Below, one piece after another: positions 1 to 7,741 of a stretch of DNA of 64,000 nucleotides. Numbering within the stretch: the stretch's first letter is position 1; the number at the start of each line of letters is the position of its first letter. Under the pieces are notes generated by a model. That model had not been told where the DNA came from and did not search any database. It was given only the letters and a program-made list of their open reading frames with translations. A program made the position numbers and the translations under genes. Source of the DNA: Herpetosiphon giganteus (GTDB lineage Bacteria; Chloroflexota; Chloroflexia; Chloroflexales; Herpetosiphonaceae); assembly GCF_016907925.1 (NCBI RefSeq), contig NZ_JAFBCZ010000011.1, positions 62,001 to 126,000 of the forward strand, written 5' to 3'.

Positions 1-248
1 GCAGAAATATAGCCTTTGGTATAGCCAACCAGCCCGACCATCTCGGTTAGTGAAATCCCACGTTCTTCGCGGAGTAGACGAAGGTACGACGTACCTTGCT
101 TGGATTTGCGTCCCACAGGCAGTACCTCGGTAAACCTCACATGGATGAGCTGTCCAGCAGGTTCACAATTGATAGGTTGATGATTGGCAACGACGGTGTT
201 GAGGTGTGCGCCTTCGCGCTTCTCCGGCGGTCTTATTGCTTGAGCCAC
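1..248 (-). CDS. XRE-type helix-turn-helix protein, 3' part outside window
   Basis: An open minus-strand frame runs off the left edge. Its last visible stretch (LRLLREERGISLTEMVGLVG, then YTKGYIS) matches the first helices of XRE/Cro-type DNA-binding domains (L-REERGISL-E-A-L-GVSKGYIS pattern), so a DNA-binding regulator is likely. The upstream in-frame stop lies near 267-269. Only GTG codons are available as starts (248, or 140 close to the domain). Neither has a good Shine-Dalgarno sequence, so the start is uncertain. The 70 or so residues before the helix-turn-helix are not recognised. The gene diverges from the protease at 429. Confidence 0.5.
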   Translation of the reverse strand, partial: MAQAIRPPEKREGAHLNTVVANHQPINCEPAGQLIHVRFTEVLPVGRKSKQGTSYLRLLREERGISLTEMVGLVGYTKGYIS

Positions 249-294
249 GTCATAAAAAGGCCGTAATCATCAAACAATCTAACAAACAATCTAG

Positions 295-323
295 TTGATT
301 CAAACAATTTCGTCAATTATAGT
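295..323 (+). promoter_or_regulatory. Candidate sigma70 promoter for the trypsin-like protease
   Basis: TTGATT at 295-300, a 17-bp spacer and TATAGT at 318-323, about 105 bp upstream of the protease start. Fit is 4/6 at -35 and 5/6 at -10. The surrounding stretch is AT-rich with repeated AACAATCTA words. Inferred from sequence only. Confidence 0.45.
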
Positions 324-428
324 AGCGTATATGTAAGTGTTAATAAGTTTTTACTTTCGAGCAGATAGGGCTGACATAGCTTTGGCTCGCTAACACTACA
401 GCGTATGGTCTGTGCATAAGGAGCTATC

Positions 429-1835
429 ATGGAACGATCTGGACGCTGGACAATTCGTCGGGTACGGGCTGCAGTCATTACAACGGTGTTGAGCACATCA
501 GTATTGTTGGGCGGCTATGCTGCCTCAGCCAAAGACAACAAAAAAGTCGAAGTCTATCCGCTCCCTGTTGTTGATGAAAAGCAACCAAGTTCCGATCAAT
601 TGCCTCCACCAGATAAGATTGTTGGTGGCTCAGCAGCTACCGCTGGTGAATTCCCTTGGCAAGCGCGAGTAGCGCGCAATAACAGCCTGCATTGTGGTGG
701 TTCGTTGATTGCACCACAATGGGTTTTGACTGCTGCCCACTGTGTACAAGGCTTTTCAGTCTCATCGTTGAGCGTCGTGATGGGCGACCACAACTGGACG
801 AGCAACGAAGGCACTGAACAAAGCCGCACAATTGCCCAAGCGATTGTTCACCCAAGCTACAACGCATCGACCTACGATAACGACATTGCCTTGTTGAAAC
901 TCAGCAGCGCCGTGACCCTCAACAGCCGGGTTGCCGTGATTCCTTTCGCAACCACTGTCGACAATGCTTTGTACAATGCTGGCGTTGTTTCAACAGTCAC
1001 TGGTTGGGGCGCATTGAGCCAAAATGGTTCATCACCAAGCGTCTTGTACAAAGTGCAAGTGCCAGTCGTTTCAACCGCAACCTGTAATGCCTCAAACGCC
1101 TACAATGGCGATATTACCGGCAACATGGTTTGTGCTGGCTACGCAGCTGGTGGCAAAGACTCATGCCAAGGCGATAGCGGTGGGCCATTCGTCGCCCAAA
1201 GCAGCGGCACTTGGAAATTGACCGGGATCGTCAGCTGGGGCGAAGGTTGTGCTCAGCCAAACAAATATGGCGTGTACACCAAAGTTGCCAACTACACCAG
1301 CTGGATCAACGGCTACGTTGGCGCTGTAACCCCAACCAGCACGCCAGTTCCTGGCACCCCAGTTCCAACCAGCACGCCAATTCCTGGTACCCCAGTTCCA
1401 GGTGGCAGCTTGCAAAATGGTGGCTTCGAAAGCAGCGCTAACTGGGTTCAATCACCAAGCGGCATCATTGCAACCAACCGCCCACGCAGCGGCTCCTACA
1501 GCGCGTGGCTTGGTGGCTACAACAGCGGCAACGATAGCATTTATCAAACCGTAACCGTGCCAGCCAACGGCGTACTTAGCTACTACTGGTATATGAGCAC
1601 TCAAGAAAGTGGCAGCACCGCTTACGACCGCTTGTATGTTCGCCTCTACAACAGCAGCGGTAGCTTGATTACCACCTTGCGCACATGGAGCAATGCAAGC
1701 ACGAAGAACGCTTGGAGCTTCGATAGCGTGAGCTTGGCCTCCTACGCTGGCCAAACCGTGCGCGTCCAATTCGTGGGCACGACCGACAGCAGCTTGATCA
1801 CCTCGTTCTTCGTGGACGATGTAAATCTGCAATAA
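429..1835 (+). CDS. Secreted trypsin-like serine protease (S1) with C-terminal accessory domain
   Basis: A 468-residue preproprotease. A basic, hydrophobic signal peptide (about 1-34) and short propeptide lead to the mature N-terminus IVGG at 64-67. The catalytic triad is visible: His104 in TAAHC, Asp152 in DNDIALL and Ser250 in GDSGGP. Asp244, six residues before the serine, is the S1-pocket residue expected for Lys/Arg cleavage. Paired cysteines are as in chymotrypsin-fold enzymes. A Pro/Thr/Val linker (about 301-325) precedes a beta-rich domain of about 140 residues starting NGGFES and ending FFVDDVNLQ. The same domain ends the subtilisin-like protease at 41822-43558. AAGGAG sits just upstream of the ATG. 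A secreted, possibly predatory or nutritional protease is inferred. Confidence 0.95.
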   Translation: MERSGRWTIRRVRAAVITTVLSTSVLLGGYAASAKDNKKVEVYPLPVVDEKQPSSDQLPPPDKIVGGSAATAGEFPWQARVARNNSLHCGGSLIAPQWVLTAAHCVQGFSVSSLSVVMGDHNWTSNEGTEQSRTIAQAIVHPSYNASTYDNDIALLKLSSAVTLNSRVAVIPFATTVDNALYNAGVVSTVTGWGALSQNGSSPSVLYKVQVPVVSTATCNASNAYNGDITGNMVCAGYAAGGKDSCQGDSGGPFVAQSSGTWKLTGIVSWGEGCAQPNKYGVYTKVANYTSWINGYVGAVTPTSTPVPGTPVPTSTPIPGTPVPGGSLQNGGFESSANWVQSPSGIIATNRPRSGSYSAWLGGYNSGNDSIYQTVTVPANGVLSYYWYMSTQESGSTAYDRLYVRLYNSSGSLITTLRTWSNASTKNAWSFDSVSLASYAGQTVRVQFVGTTDSSLITSFFVDDVNLQ

Positions 1836-1865
1836 GCCCAACGATTGACCATAGTTCCATCACAG

Positions 1866-1900
1866 GCCCCAGTCTACATCAGTAGATTGGGGCTTTTGTT
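1866..1900 (+). terminator. Rho-independent terminator of the protease gene
   Basis: GCCCCAGTCTAC (1866-1877), loop ATCA, GTAGATTGGGGC (1882-1893) with one G-T wobble, followed by TTTTGTT. It lies 30 bp after the stop codon. Confidence 0.85.
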
Positions 1901-1927
1901 ATGCTTAATTGTTTGTTATGCTTAAGT

Positions 1928-2021
1928 TGATGAGCGTATGCTTGTTGGTTGCGTAGCAGCCAAGCAATTGCCTTTTTGGCTTATCACTGTGGAACGCCAG
2001 GTTCGAATCCTGACTCGTTAC
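1928..2021 (+). other. tRNA-like remnant
   Basis: The 3' part reads like a tRNA T arm: CCAGG-TTCGAAT-CCTGA at 1997-2013. It is followed by CTCGTTA, which can pair over seven positions (two wobbles) with TGATGAG at 1928-1934. A TGCT/AGCA stem fits a D arm. The middle stem GCCAA/TTGGC encloses 12 bases instead of 7 and no normal anticodon loop forms. The region between the protease terminator and the SPFH gene is otherwise non-coding. Best read as a decayed tRNA or integration scar; could be chance. Confidence 0.3.
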
Positions 2022-2128
2022 ACGCTTATCCATCTATTGTACCTGTAATTGGCCCTGCAAAGCTACGGGCTTTCCGCCAATTGCAGCCCATGGTGCGGCG
2101 TGTAACATCGTTTTGAAAGCGAGAGAGT

Positions 2129-2893
2129 ATGGAAACCGTTGCGATTGGATTCATTATAGTCATCATTATCACGATCGTTGTAGCCCGTTTATTTCCTGTC
2201 ACCACAATTTATGAGCATGAACGGGGCTTGCTCTACAATCATGGCAAATTTCAAGCGCTGCTTGAGCCAGGCAGCCACCGCTTCGTGCGCAATCAGTATC
2301 ATATTACCAAGCTCGATGTGCGCCCAAGTTCGCTGAGCGTGAGTGGCCAAGAAATGTTGAGCGCCGATTTGATTAGCGTTAAGTTCAATCTAGTCGCCAC
2401 TCTGCACATCAATCAGCCTGAGCGTTGGCTGCATAGCCATACCAGCGCCCAAACGGTAGTTTATAACGATTTACAGATTGCGTTGCGTGATGTTGTGGCG
2501 AAGTATACACTCGATCAATTATTGGCTGATCGCAGCTCAATCGCGCCTCAAATTCTTGAGCTAGTACAACCAAAAGCCAACGAGCTTGGGGCAAGCATTC
2601 AAAATATCCAAATCAAAGATTTTACCCTGCCTGCCGAGCTAAAACGTGCCGCTTTGCAACAAGCCAAAGTTCAACGCGAAACCGCCGCAGCTCTAGAACA
2701 AGCCCGTGGCGAGCAAGCAGTGCTACGCAGTTTGGCCAATGCTTCGCGCATGCTCGATCGCAATCCAGCGCTGATGAATTTGCGGGTCTTGCAAGCCCTC
2801 GATAGCAACAAGAGCAATACGATTGTGCTGCATGTGCATCAATCAAACAATGATCAAACAATCGATAGTGGATTTAGCCAACCTGAAGTTTAG
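2129..2893 (+). CDS. SPFH/Band 7 (prohibitin/slipin-like) membrane protein
   Basis: 254 residues. An N-terminal membrane anchor (about 1-22) is followed by an SPFH domain (about 25-175; the stretches VTTIYEHERGLLY and LGASIQNIQIKDFTLP are typical of the family). An Ala/Gln/Glu-rich helix (about 176-215) would form the oligomerising coiled coil. Members assemble on membranes as scaffolds. The exact client is unknown. It stands 9 bp upstream of nadR and probably opens the same operon, which suggests but does not prove a link with NAD precursor uptake. GAGAGAG precedes the ATG. Confidence 0.85.
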   Translation: METVAIGFIIVIIITIVVARLFPVTTIYEHERGLLYNHGKFQALLEPGSHRFVRNQYHITKLDVRPSSLSVSGQEMLSADLISVKFNLVATLHINQPERWLHSHTSAQTVVYNDLQIALRDVVAKYTLDQLLADRSSIAPQILELVQPKANELGASIQNIQIKDFTLPAELKRAALQQAKVQRETAAALEQARGEQAVLRSLANASRMLDRNPALMNLRVLQALDSNKSNTIVLHVHQSNNDQTIDSGFSQPEV

Positions 2894-2902
2894 GAAAGAG
2901 CG

Positions 2903-3907
2903 ATGCGTGGTTTAACCCTCGGCAAATTTGCCCCGTTGCACAAAGGCCATCAATTGATGATTGAAACTGCGCTCAGCGAAGTGGCTGAGCTGCAGATTAT
3001 CATTTACGATAGCCCCGAACAAACCAACATACCCTTATCAGTGCGGAGTGCTTGGCTGCGCCAGCTGTATCCTCAGGCCCATGTGATTGAGGCCTGGGAT
3101 GGGCCAAGCGCAATTGGCAACACCCCTGAAATTCAAAAGCTCCACGAAGATTATGTCATCAAGCAGCTTGGCATCAGCAATATCAGCCATTTTTATTCGA
3201 GCGAATTTTATGGTACGCATATGAGCCAAGCGCTTGGGGCAATCAATCGTCAAGTTGATGCAGCGCGCAGCCAAGTGCCAATCTCAGCCACCAAAATTCG
3301 CAGCGATCCCTATCGCTACCGCGAGTTTTTACACCCGCTGGTTTATCGCGATTTGATTATGAAGGTCGTGCTGCTTGGCGCGCCATCGACGGGCAAAACC
3401 ACGCTTACTGCGGCCTTGGCCGAGCGCTTCAACACCCAATGGATGCCAGAATATGGCCGCGAATATTGGGAGCAACACCAGAGCAATCGGCGGCTCACGC
3501 CACAACAATTGGTCGAAATTGCCGAAGGCCATTTGGCCCGCGAAGAAGAACGTTTATTAGCAAGCAACCAGTATCTATTTGTTGATACCAATGCGTTAAC
3601 CACCTACCATTTTGGCCTGAGCTACCATGGCATGGCCGAGCCACGCTTGGCCCAATTGGCCGACCAAGCCCAACAACGCTACGATTTGGTGCTGGTGTGC
3701 GATACCGATATTCCCTACGACGATACATGGGATCGCTCGGGCGAAGTCCACCGCACGATCTTCCAAAAACAACTGCTGGCCGAATTGCATACCCGCCGCC
3801 AACCCTATTATTTGATTCAGGGCACGCTCGAACAGCGCATCGCCCAAGTACAAAGCTTAGTACAACGCCACCAACTGTTTCAGAATCTTTTAGCCAACCC
3901 AAGTTGA
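2903..3907 (+). CDS. nadR: Bifunctional NMN adenylyltransferase / ribosylnicotinamide kinase
   Basis: 334 residues. The N-terminal nucleotidyltransferase half carries GKFAPLHKGH (residues 7-16, the HxGH signature) and ISATKIR (127-133, the ISxTxxR signature). The C-terminal kinase half opens with the Walker A motif GAPSTGKT (159-166). The enterobacterial N-terminal repressor helix-turn-helix is absent, so this is the enzyme-only form. It phosphorylates nicotinamide riboside to NMN and adenylates NMN to NAD. The next gene, starting 7 bp on, is the riboside transporter, and that pairing supports the assignment. Confidence 0.95.
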   Translation: MRGLTLGKFAPLHKGHQLMIETALSEVAELQIIIYDSPEQTNIPLSVRSAWLRQLYPQAHVIEAWDGPSAIGNTPEIQKLHEDYVIKQLGISNISHFYSSEFYGTHMSQALGAINRQVDAARSQVPISATKIRSDPYRYREFLHPLVYRDLIMKVVLLGAPSTGKTTLTAALAERFNTQWMPEYGREYWEQHQSNRRLTPQQLVEIAEGHLAREEERLLASNQYLFVDTNALTTYHFGLSYHGMAEPRLAQLADQAQQRYDLVLVCDTDIPYDDTWDRSGEVHRTIFQKQLLAELHTRRQPYYLIQGTLEQRIAQVQSLVQRHQLFQNLLANPS

Positions 3908-3914
3908 GGTGTTT

Positions 3915-4550
3915 ATGGATCTTGCGAGCTTCTTTGATATAAACACGATTGCGTTCACGCTGTTTGACTACCACATGAGCTACCTTGAATTGGTTGGCAC
4001 AATTTTCAATTTGTGGTCGGTTTGGCTGGTTGGGCGGGGCAAGGTCAGCAATTGGCCAATTGGCTTAATCGGGGTAGTGTTTTTTTTCGTGCTGTTCTAC
4101 CAACTTCGGCTGTATGCAGATACCTTTGAGCAAGTTTATTATTTTTTCACTGGGATTTACGGCTGGTGGCACTGGTCGCGGCCAGCCGATCAGTCAGCAA
4201 TCAAACCGCGTTATAGCTCACGCAACGATAATTTGCTCGCGCTGGGAATTACCGTGGTTGGCACATTAGTATTGGCTTGGATCATCGGCAATATTGATCA
4301 ATGGCTGCCACAATATTTTCCTGAGCCAGCCAGCTATGTGCTAATTGATTCGTTGACAACGGTTATGAGCTTCACGGCCACGATTTTAATGGCCCAACGC
4401 CGGATTGAATGTTGGTATTATTGGATCACGGTCGATGTAATTGCAATTTGGCTGTATGCAGTTAAAGGCACGCTGTTAGTGGCATTGCTGTATGGCATCT
4501 TTTTGGTGTTGGCTAGCAATGGCTGGCGCTTATGGCGCAAAACAGCTTAA
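3915..4550 (+). CDS. pnuC: Nicotinamide riboside transporter
   Basis: 211 residues, strongly hydrophobic with about seven membrane spans. Family hallmarks are visible: the SNWPIGLIG segment, then LYADTFEQVYYFFTGIYGWW. It imports nicotinamide riboside, trapped intracellularly by NadR kinase encoded just upstream. ATG 3915 is chosen because GAGG (3906-3909) lies 5 bp upstream. A GTG at 3909 would overlap that Shine-Dalgarno sequence. A strong terminator follows. Confidence 0.93.
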   Translation: MDLASFFDINTIAFTLFDYHMSYLELVGTIFNLWSVWLVGRGKVSNWPIGLIGVVFFFVLFYQLRLYADTFEQVYYFFTGIYGWWHWSRPADQSAIKPRYSSRNDNLLALGITVVGTLVLAWIIGNIDQWLPQYFPEPASYVLIDSLTTVMSFTATILMAQRRIECWYYWITVDVIAIWLYAVKGTLLVALLYGIFLVLASNGWRLWRKTA

Positions 4551-4552
4551 AC

Positions 4553-4581
4553 AAAAAGAGCACCCTTGGGTGCTCTTTTTT
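4553..4581. terminator. Bidirectional terminator between pnuC and tRNA-Arg
   Basis: GAGCACCC-TT-GGGTGCTC (4558-4575) with six T on the plus side and five A on the other side. It can end pnuC on plus and the tRNA cluster on minus. Confidence 0.9.
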
Positions 4582-4584
4582 GAG

Positions 4585-4660
4585 TGGCGACTCCGGGGCG
4601 AGTCGAACGCCCGACCTTTTCCTCCGCAGGGAAACGCTCTATCCACTGAGCTACGGAGTC
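4585..4660 (-). tRNA. tRNA-Arg(GCG), copy 2
   Basis: Full cloverleaf on minus: acceptor GACTCCG/CGGAGTC, D stem GCTC/GAGC with A20, anticodon stem TTTCC/GGAAA around CTGCGGA (anticodon GCG), T arm GGGCG-TTCGACT-CGCCC, discriminator G, encoded CCA (4585-4587). Identical over all 76 bases to 4858-4933. GCG rather than ACG is less common for bacterial CGN decoding. Confidence 0.95.
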
Positions 4661-4707
4661 GCATTAGATTTTGCAGGGACAGTTATGGAACACACCCTGC
4701 ATTAAAT

Positions 4708-4730
4708 AAAAAAAGCACATTTGCGTGCTG
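4708..4730 (-). terminator. Terminator after tRNA-Ser
   Basis: On minus: AGCAC-GCAAAT-GTGCT followed by TTTTTTTATT. It lies about 10 bp past the CCA end of tRNA-Ser and upstream of tRNA-Arg copy 2. Confidence 0.7.
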
Positions 4731-4739
4731 CCAAGTTGG

Positions 4740-4831
4740 TGGCGGGAAGGGTGGGATTCGAACCCACGAAGGTTTTTACACCTTGCCGCATTTCGAGGGC
4801 GGTACATTCAACCGGACTCTGCCACCTTCCC
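4740..4831 (-). tRNA. tRNA-Ser(CGA)
   Basis: 92 nt on minus with the long variable arm (AAGGTGTAAAAACCTT) of class II tRNAs. Acceptor GGGAAGG/CCTTCCC, anticodon loop CTCGAAA (CGA, reads UCG), T arm GTGGG-TTCGAAT-CCCAC, discriminator G and encoded CCA (4740-4742). Confidence 0.95.
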
Positions 4832-4857
4832 TAGTGGGGTTTTGATTGTAAAAAGAG

Positions 4858-4933
4858 TGGCGACTCCGGGGCGAGTCGAACGCCCGACCTTTTCCTCCGC
4901 AGGGAAACGCTCTATCCACTGAGCTACGGAGTC
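4858..4933 (-). tRNA. tRNA-Arg(GCG), copy 1
   Basis: Same 76-nt sequence as 4585-4660, including encoded CCA. It is first in the minus-strand order Arg, Ser, Arg. A recent tandem duplication flanking tRNA-Ser is inferred. Confidence 0.95.
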
Positions 4934-5009
4934 GCATTCGTTTTGCGTTGCGTTTCAGCAACGTTTGAGAGTATAGCACAGCTCTTTCTATTTTGCAAGT
5001 TTAGCGCTT

Positions 5010-5059
5010 GCCTACGAGCAAACCCTAGATTATGCAGCTTGCAGGGTTTGCTCGTAGGC
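5010..5059 (-). terminator. Large perfect inverted repeat (terminator-like)
   Basis: GCCTACGAGCAAACCCT (5010-5026) and AGGGTTTGCTCGTAGGC (5043-5059) form a perfect 17-bp stem with a 16-base loop. No T tract follows on either strand. It lies 17 bp past the stop of the decayed gene at 5077-5338, so it may be that gene's terminator, but the role is uncertain. Confidence 0.5.
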
Positions 5060-5076
5060 GTTTAATGAATAAGGTT

Positions 5077-5338
5077 CTAGTTCAAAGGCGTGAGCACAAA
5101 GGTATTATTAAACAGCGCATTGCCCTCACTTACAGCCAAGCCTAAATACCCATTATTATACAAAGCTGCTCGCTGGCTTATACAAGTTTGGCCATCGAGG
5201 GCAACCTTAATTTCATGATATGCATCATTAAATGTGACGTTTAGTTTATAGACCACATCTTTCTGAATTGGCAGTTTACAACTGGCTAAGGGTCAGTCCG
5301 AGGACAATCACAAGTACAGAACTCATACTCTTCATCAT
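5077..5338 (-). pseudogene. Decayed secreted protein: signal peptide plus out-of-frame C-terminal domain
   Basis: From ATG 5338 (GGAGAG 7 bp upstream) the frame encodes a signal-peptide-like MMKSMSSVLVIVLGLTLSQL and stops. One base out of frame, an open stretch of about 70 residues continues to TAG 5077: SCKLPIQKDVVYKL, a DGQT turn, NNGYLGLAVS and FNNTFVL. This resembles the last strands of LamG/concanavalin-like folds (a Y-L-V core, then G-hG-h and hDNF-h). The simplest reading is an internal deletion that fused signal peptide to domain tail out of frame. Confidence 0.55.
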
Positions 5339-5503
5339 AGTCTCTCCATGAGCAATGAGCCATCTACGCTCATATCAAGAGGCTCATCCGTGTAATGTAG
5401 CCGCTTCAAGAATTACCTCTAACAAACTACGCCTACCGATACGAAGCTAGCACCTAAAAGTTGTTATAAACCAGTATAGGCTAGACTTTTACAAAGATTG
5501 TTG

Positions 5504-5552
5504 CTTGTAACGCTGGTGTAACACGCGTGTGGCATAGTGCGTGTGAGCGAAG
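5504..5552 (+). promoter_or_regulatory. Conserved upstream block, copy 1
   Basis: CTTGTAAC-N6-GTGTAAC-N7-TGGCATA-N7-TGAGCGAAGA. A near-equal block, with the same order and spacing to within 1 bp, stands at 7166-7216 upstream of another gene of the same family. Position about 30 bp before the first gene suggests a promoter or operator. No clean -35/-10 pair is apparent. Confidence 0.5.
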
Positions 5553-5581
5553 ATATTAACCCAAATCAAGGAGTATGAGCA

Positions 5582-6061
5582 ATGTATCATGTTCCCAACA
5601 ATCCCAACCTTCAATCAGCGTTCGCAACGATTTTGGATGCATGTATTCAGCGCGGGCCAGGCCTCGGTGTAAGCATCGGCGCAATCTACGGCTCGTATCT
5701 CGGCGTAGCGCGGGGATTTATCGTCGGCAGTTTGGTTGGTGGCATCGTTGGGATTGTTGGGAGCATGATGTTGGCCACTATGATTTATGCTTGGCAGCAG
5801 CTATTTCCAACAACCAACCAGCGCCACTACTCGTTGCTGTGGTTTGCCCCATTGATGATCGTCATTGGCTACCTCTTGATCAGTTATGGCCTGCTTGGTG
5901 AGCAGCTTGGGCTTAATCATTATCTCTACGATCTTATGTTAAATAGCATGCAAAATACCCGCCTCAGTAGGCTGGTTGTTTGGCCAAGTGTAATCATCAG
6001 CGCCAGTACCTTCTTTGGCTTACCTATCATCCTCAGCAACATTCAAATTTCAGTGCCTTAG
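5582..6061 (+). CDS. Glycine-zipper membrane protein, paralog 1
   Basis: 159 residues, function unknown. It begins MYHVPNNP, a motif shared with the three smaller membrane proteins at 8257-9364. A long span with Gly every fourth residue (about 30-68, GAIYG-, GSLVGG-) follows, then IYAW and two or three further hydrophobic spans. The glycine spacing suggests tightly packed or oligomerising helices. Four neighbours downstream share the core pattern C-x3-G-x3-G-x3-G-x-IYG and the IY-W ending. ATG 5582 is preceded by AAGGAG. It may be the first gene of an operon running to 9364. Confidence 0.75.
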   Translation: MYHVPNNPNLQSAFATILDACIQRGPGLGVSIGAIYGSYLGVARGFIVGSLVGGIVGIVGSMMLATMIYAWQQLFPTTNQRHYSLLWFAPLMIVIGYLLISYGLLGEQLGLNHYLYDLMLNSMQNTRLSRLVVWPSVIISASTFFGLPIILSNIQISVP

Positions 6062-6122
6062 CCGTTGTAAGCAGCATAACAACAGCATGGATTTAGCCGT
6101 TTTAAGTTAAGGAATAGCCGAG

Positions 6123-6596
6123 ATGAATCAAACATCTGTGCAGCAAATTGCCCAAGCGCGCTGGGGGTTAATTTTGAAAGAATGTATTCAGTGCGGGATT
6201 AAGTGGGGCGCAATTCTAGGGGCGATCTATGGCTTATTTACGGGCTTATTTTTTGGGCTAATCATTGGGCCGCTGATTGGCATGAGCACCGGCTTGATTG
6301 GTGGAATTATGCTCGCTTTGATGATTTATGCTTGGCGCAAATGGCTGCAACCAGCCACGTTGAGCGAGCAAGCAATTCGTTGGCTTGCTCCATTGCCAAT
6401 CGGCTTCAGCTATCTTGTGGTTTGCTATCAAATTAGCGATGCATACCAAGGTTTTAGAGCATACATCAACGATTTATTGATGAATATCATGCATTTTCAG
6501 TTCTTAAGTATTTTTGTAACCTGGTCATTGCTTATTATGAGCGTGACGCTCATTATCGTAATTCCAAGCATTCTACACGAAACTCAGGCTTATTAA
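6123..6596 (+). CDS. Glycine-zipper membrane protein, paralog 2
   Basis: 157 residues, unknown function. KECIQCGIKWGAILGAIYG (about 21-39), then repeated G-x3-G through LFFGLIIGPLIG, then LMIYAWRKWLQP and a WLAP segment, then two more spans. It aligns throughout with paralogs 1, 3 and 5. It lacks the YHVP N-terminus. AAGGA lies about 10 bp before the ATG. It follows paralog 1 by 61 bp on the same strand. Confidence 0.75.
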   Translation: MNQTSVQQIAQARWGLILKECIQCGIKWGAILGAIYGLFTGLFFGLIIGPLIGMSTGLIGGIMLALMIYAWRKWLQPATLSEQAIRWLAPLPIGFSYLVVCYQISDAYQGFRAYINDLLMNIMHFQFLSIFVTWSLLIMSVTLIIVIPSILHETQAY

Positions 6597-6665
6597 AAGG
6601 TGCAATCTACAATATTTAATCTGTCATTACACGAAGATTCAGCATTAATTGAGCGAGGAGCATTT

Positions 6666-7172
6666 ATGGATCAAGTTTCAGCTAAACCCAAAACTCCTAT
6701 CCGTTTTATAACTATACTTAGCCAATGTCTCGAATATGGTGCGGGCTTAGGCCTGATTCTTGGCGGTTTGTATGGAATAGTGGTTGGACTGATGGTCGAT
6801 CTGCTCCTTGGATTGATCTTTGGGGCAATTTTTGGACTCATCATAGGGATGTTTGCTGGCTCAATTAGCGGATTACTGTTAGCAATCGAAATTTACTGCT
6901 GGCGCAGATGGCTCAGTCCACGCAATCTAGGCGAACAAAATCTTTATTGGCTGGCTCCCAGTAGCATTAGCTTGAGCTATTTTGGCCTTTGGTACAAGGT
7001 ATTGCTGAATGATGATCATTATCAGCAGCAGCCATTGGCAGGGTTATTGGAAGTTGAGACCCTCTGCTATGCGATTGGGCCAAGTTTAATAATTGGAATG
7101 ACGATTCGGCTTATCCTGCCCAAGCTTCTGGATTCCCAACCTGCTTCAGCAGCCAAGAGTAAGCCCTTGTAA
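6666..7172 (+). CDS. Glycine-zipper membrane protein, paralog 3
   Basis: 168 residues from ATG 6666, chosen because GAGGAG (6655-6660) lies 5 bp upstream. A GTG at 6600 has no such site. It carries the family core SQCLEYGAGLGLILGGLYG (about 18-36), IYCWRRWLSP and YWLAP. A polar, Ala/Ser-rich tail ends in KSKPL. Unknown function. Followed immediately by the second copy of the conserved upstream block. Confidence 0.72.
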   Translation: MDQVSAKPKTPIRFITILSQCLEYGAGLGLILGGLYGIVVGLMVDLLLGLIFGAIFGLIIGMFAGSISGLLLAIEIYCWRRWLSPRNLGEQNLYWLAPSSISLSYFGLWYKVLLNDDHYQQQPLAGLLEVETLCYAIGPSLIIGMTIRLILPKLLDSQPASAAKSKPL

Positions 7173-7216
7173 CAAGCTTGTAACATGCACTTGGCATACT
7201 TGCTTATGAGCGAAGA
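7166..7216 (+). promoter_or_regulatory. Conserved upstream block, copy 2
   Basis: CTTGTAAC-N5-CTTGTAAC-N7-TGGCATA-N8-TGAGCGAAGA, matching 5504-5552. It overlaps the last codons of paralog 3 and lies just before paralog 4. This suggests that the array has at least two start points under common control. Confidence 0.5.
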
Positions 7217-7243
7217 ATCTGCTTTACTAAGGGAGTATGCCAG

Positions 7244-7728
7244 ATGGACTACCAGCAGCGCGAGGCAAACCCGCAACCCAGTTTAGGCGAGTTAATCGAC
7301 GAATGTTTTAAGGTTTGGGTGTCGTTGTAGGCGGCATTTATGGTTTTACCCTTGGCCTACTCGCTGATTTTGCGGTCGCCTTAGTAACGACGGTTATTGG
7401 GGTATTCTATGGGGCAGCGATGGGCTTGATTGGCAGCCCGATTGTTGCAATCATCATTCACAACTGGCGCAAAAAGTTTGCTTCAGCGTTTATCAGCAAT
7501 TTTGGGCTATGGCTGATAACGCCAATCACATTAAGTAGCCTGCATAGCCTCAGTTGGTATCCTTTTTTTGCAGCCAACCATTCGATCAAAGCCTATTTTG
7601 CTGCATTTATGGGCATTGGCAACAATTTAAGTTTCCTACATATCTATATTGTTTACCCAAATTGGCTGCTCGTTTTGTTTATGCTATTGGCCTTCCCAGC
7701 GGTTTTAAGTCGCTTAGATGAACTTTAA
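7244..7728 (+). pseudogene. Glycine-zipper membrane protein, paralog 4, frameshifted
   Basis: ATG 7244 (GGGAG 8 bp upstream) gives MDYQQREANPQPSLGELIDE, then CFKVW and a stop near 7330. The family core resumes in another frame at about 7314 (GVVVGGIYGFTLG) and stays open to 7728, with the two later hydrophobic spans. Against the paralogs about ten bases are missing between ECFK and GVVVG. That loss fits a small deletion in the glycine-zipper start. Unless it is a sequencing error, the gene is broken. Confidence 0.7.
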
Positions 7729-7741
7729 TCAAGGAGAGATG

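Noticed and set aside
4492-4979. Frames across the tRNA cluster
   Set aside because: They consist of tRNA and terminator sequence.
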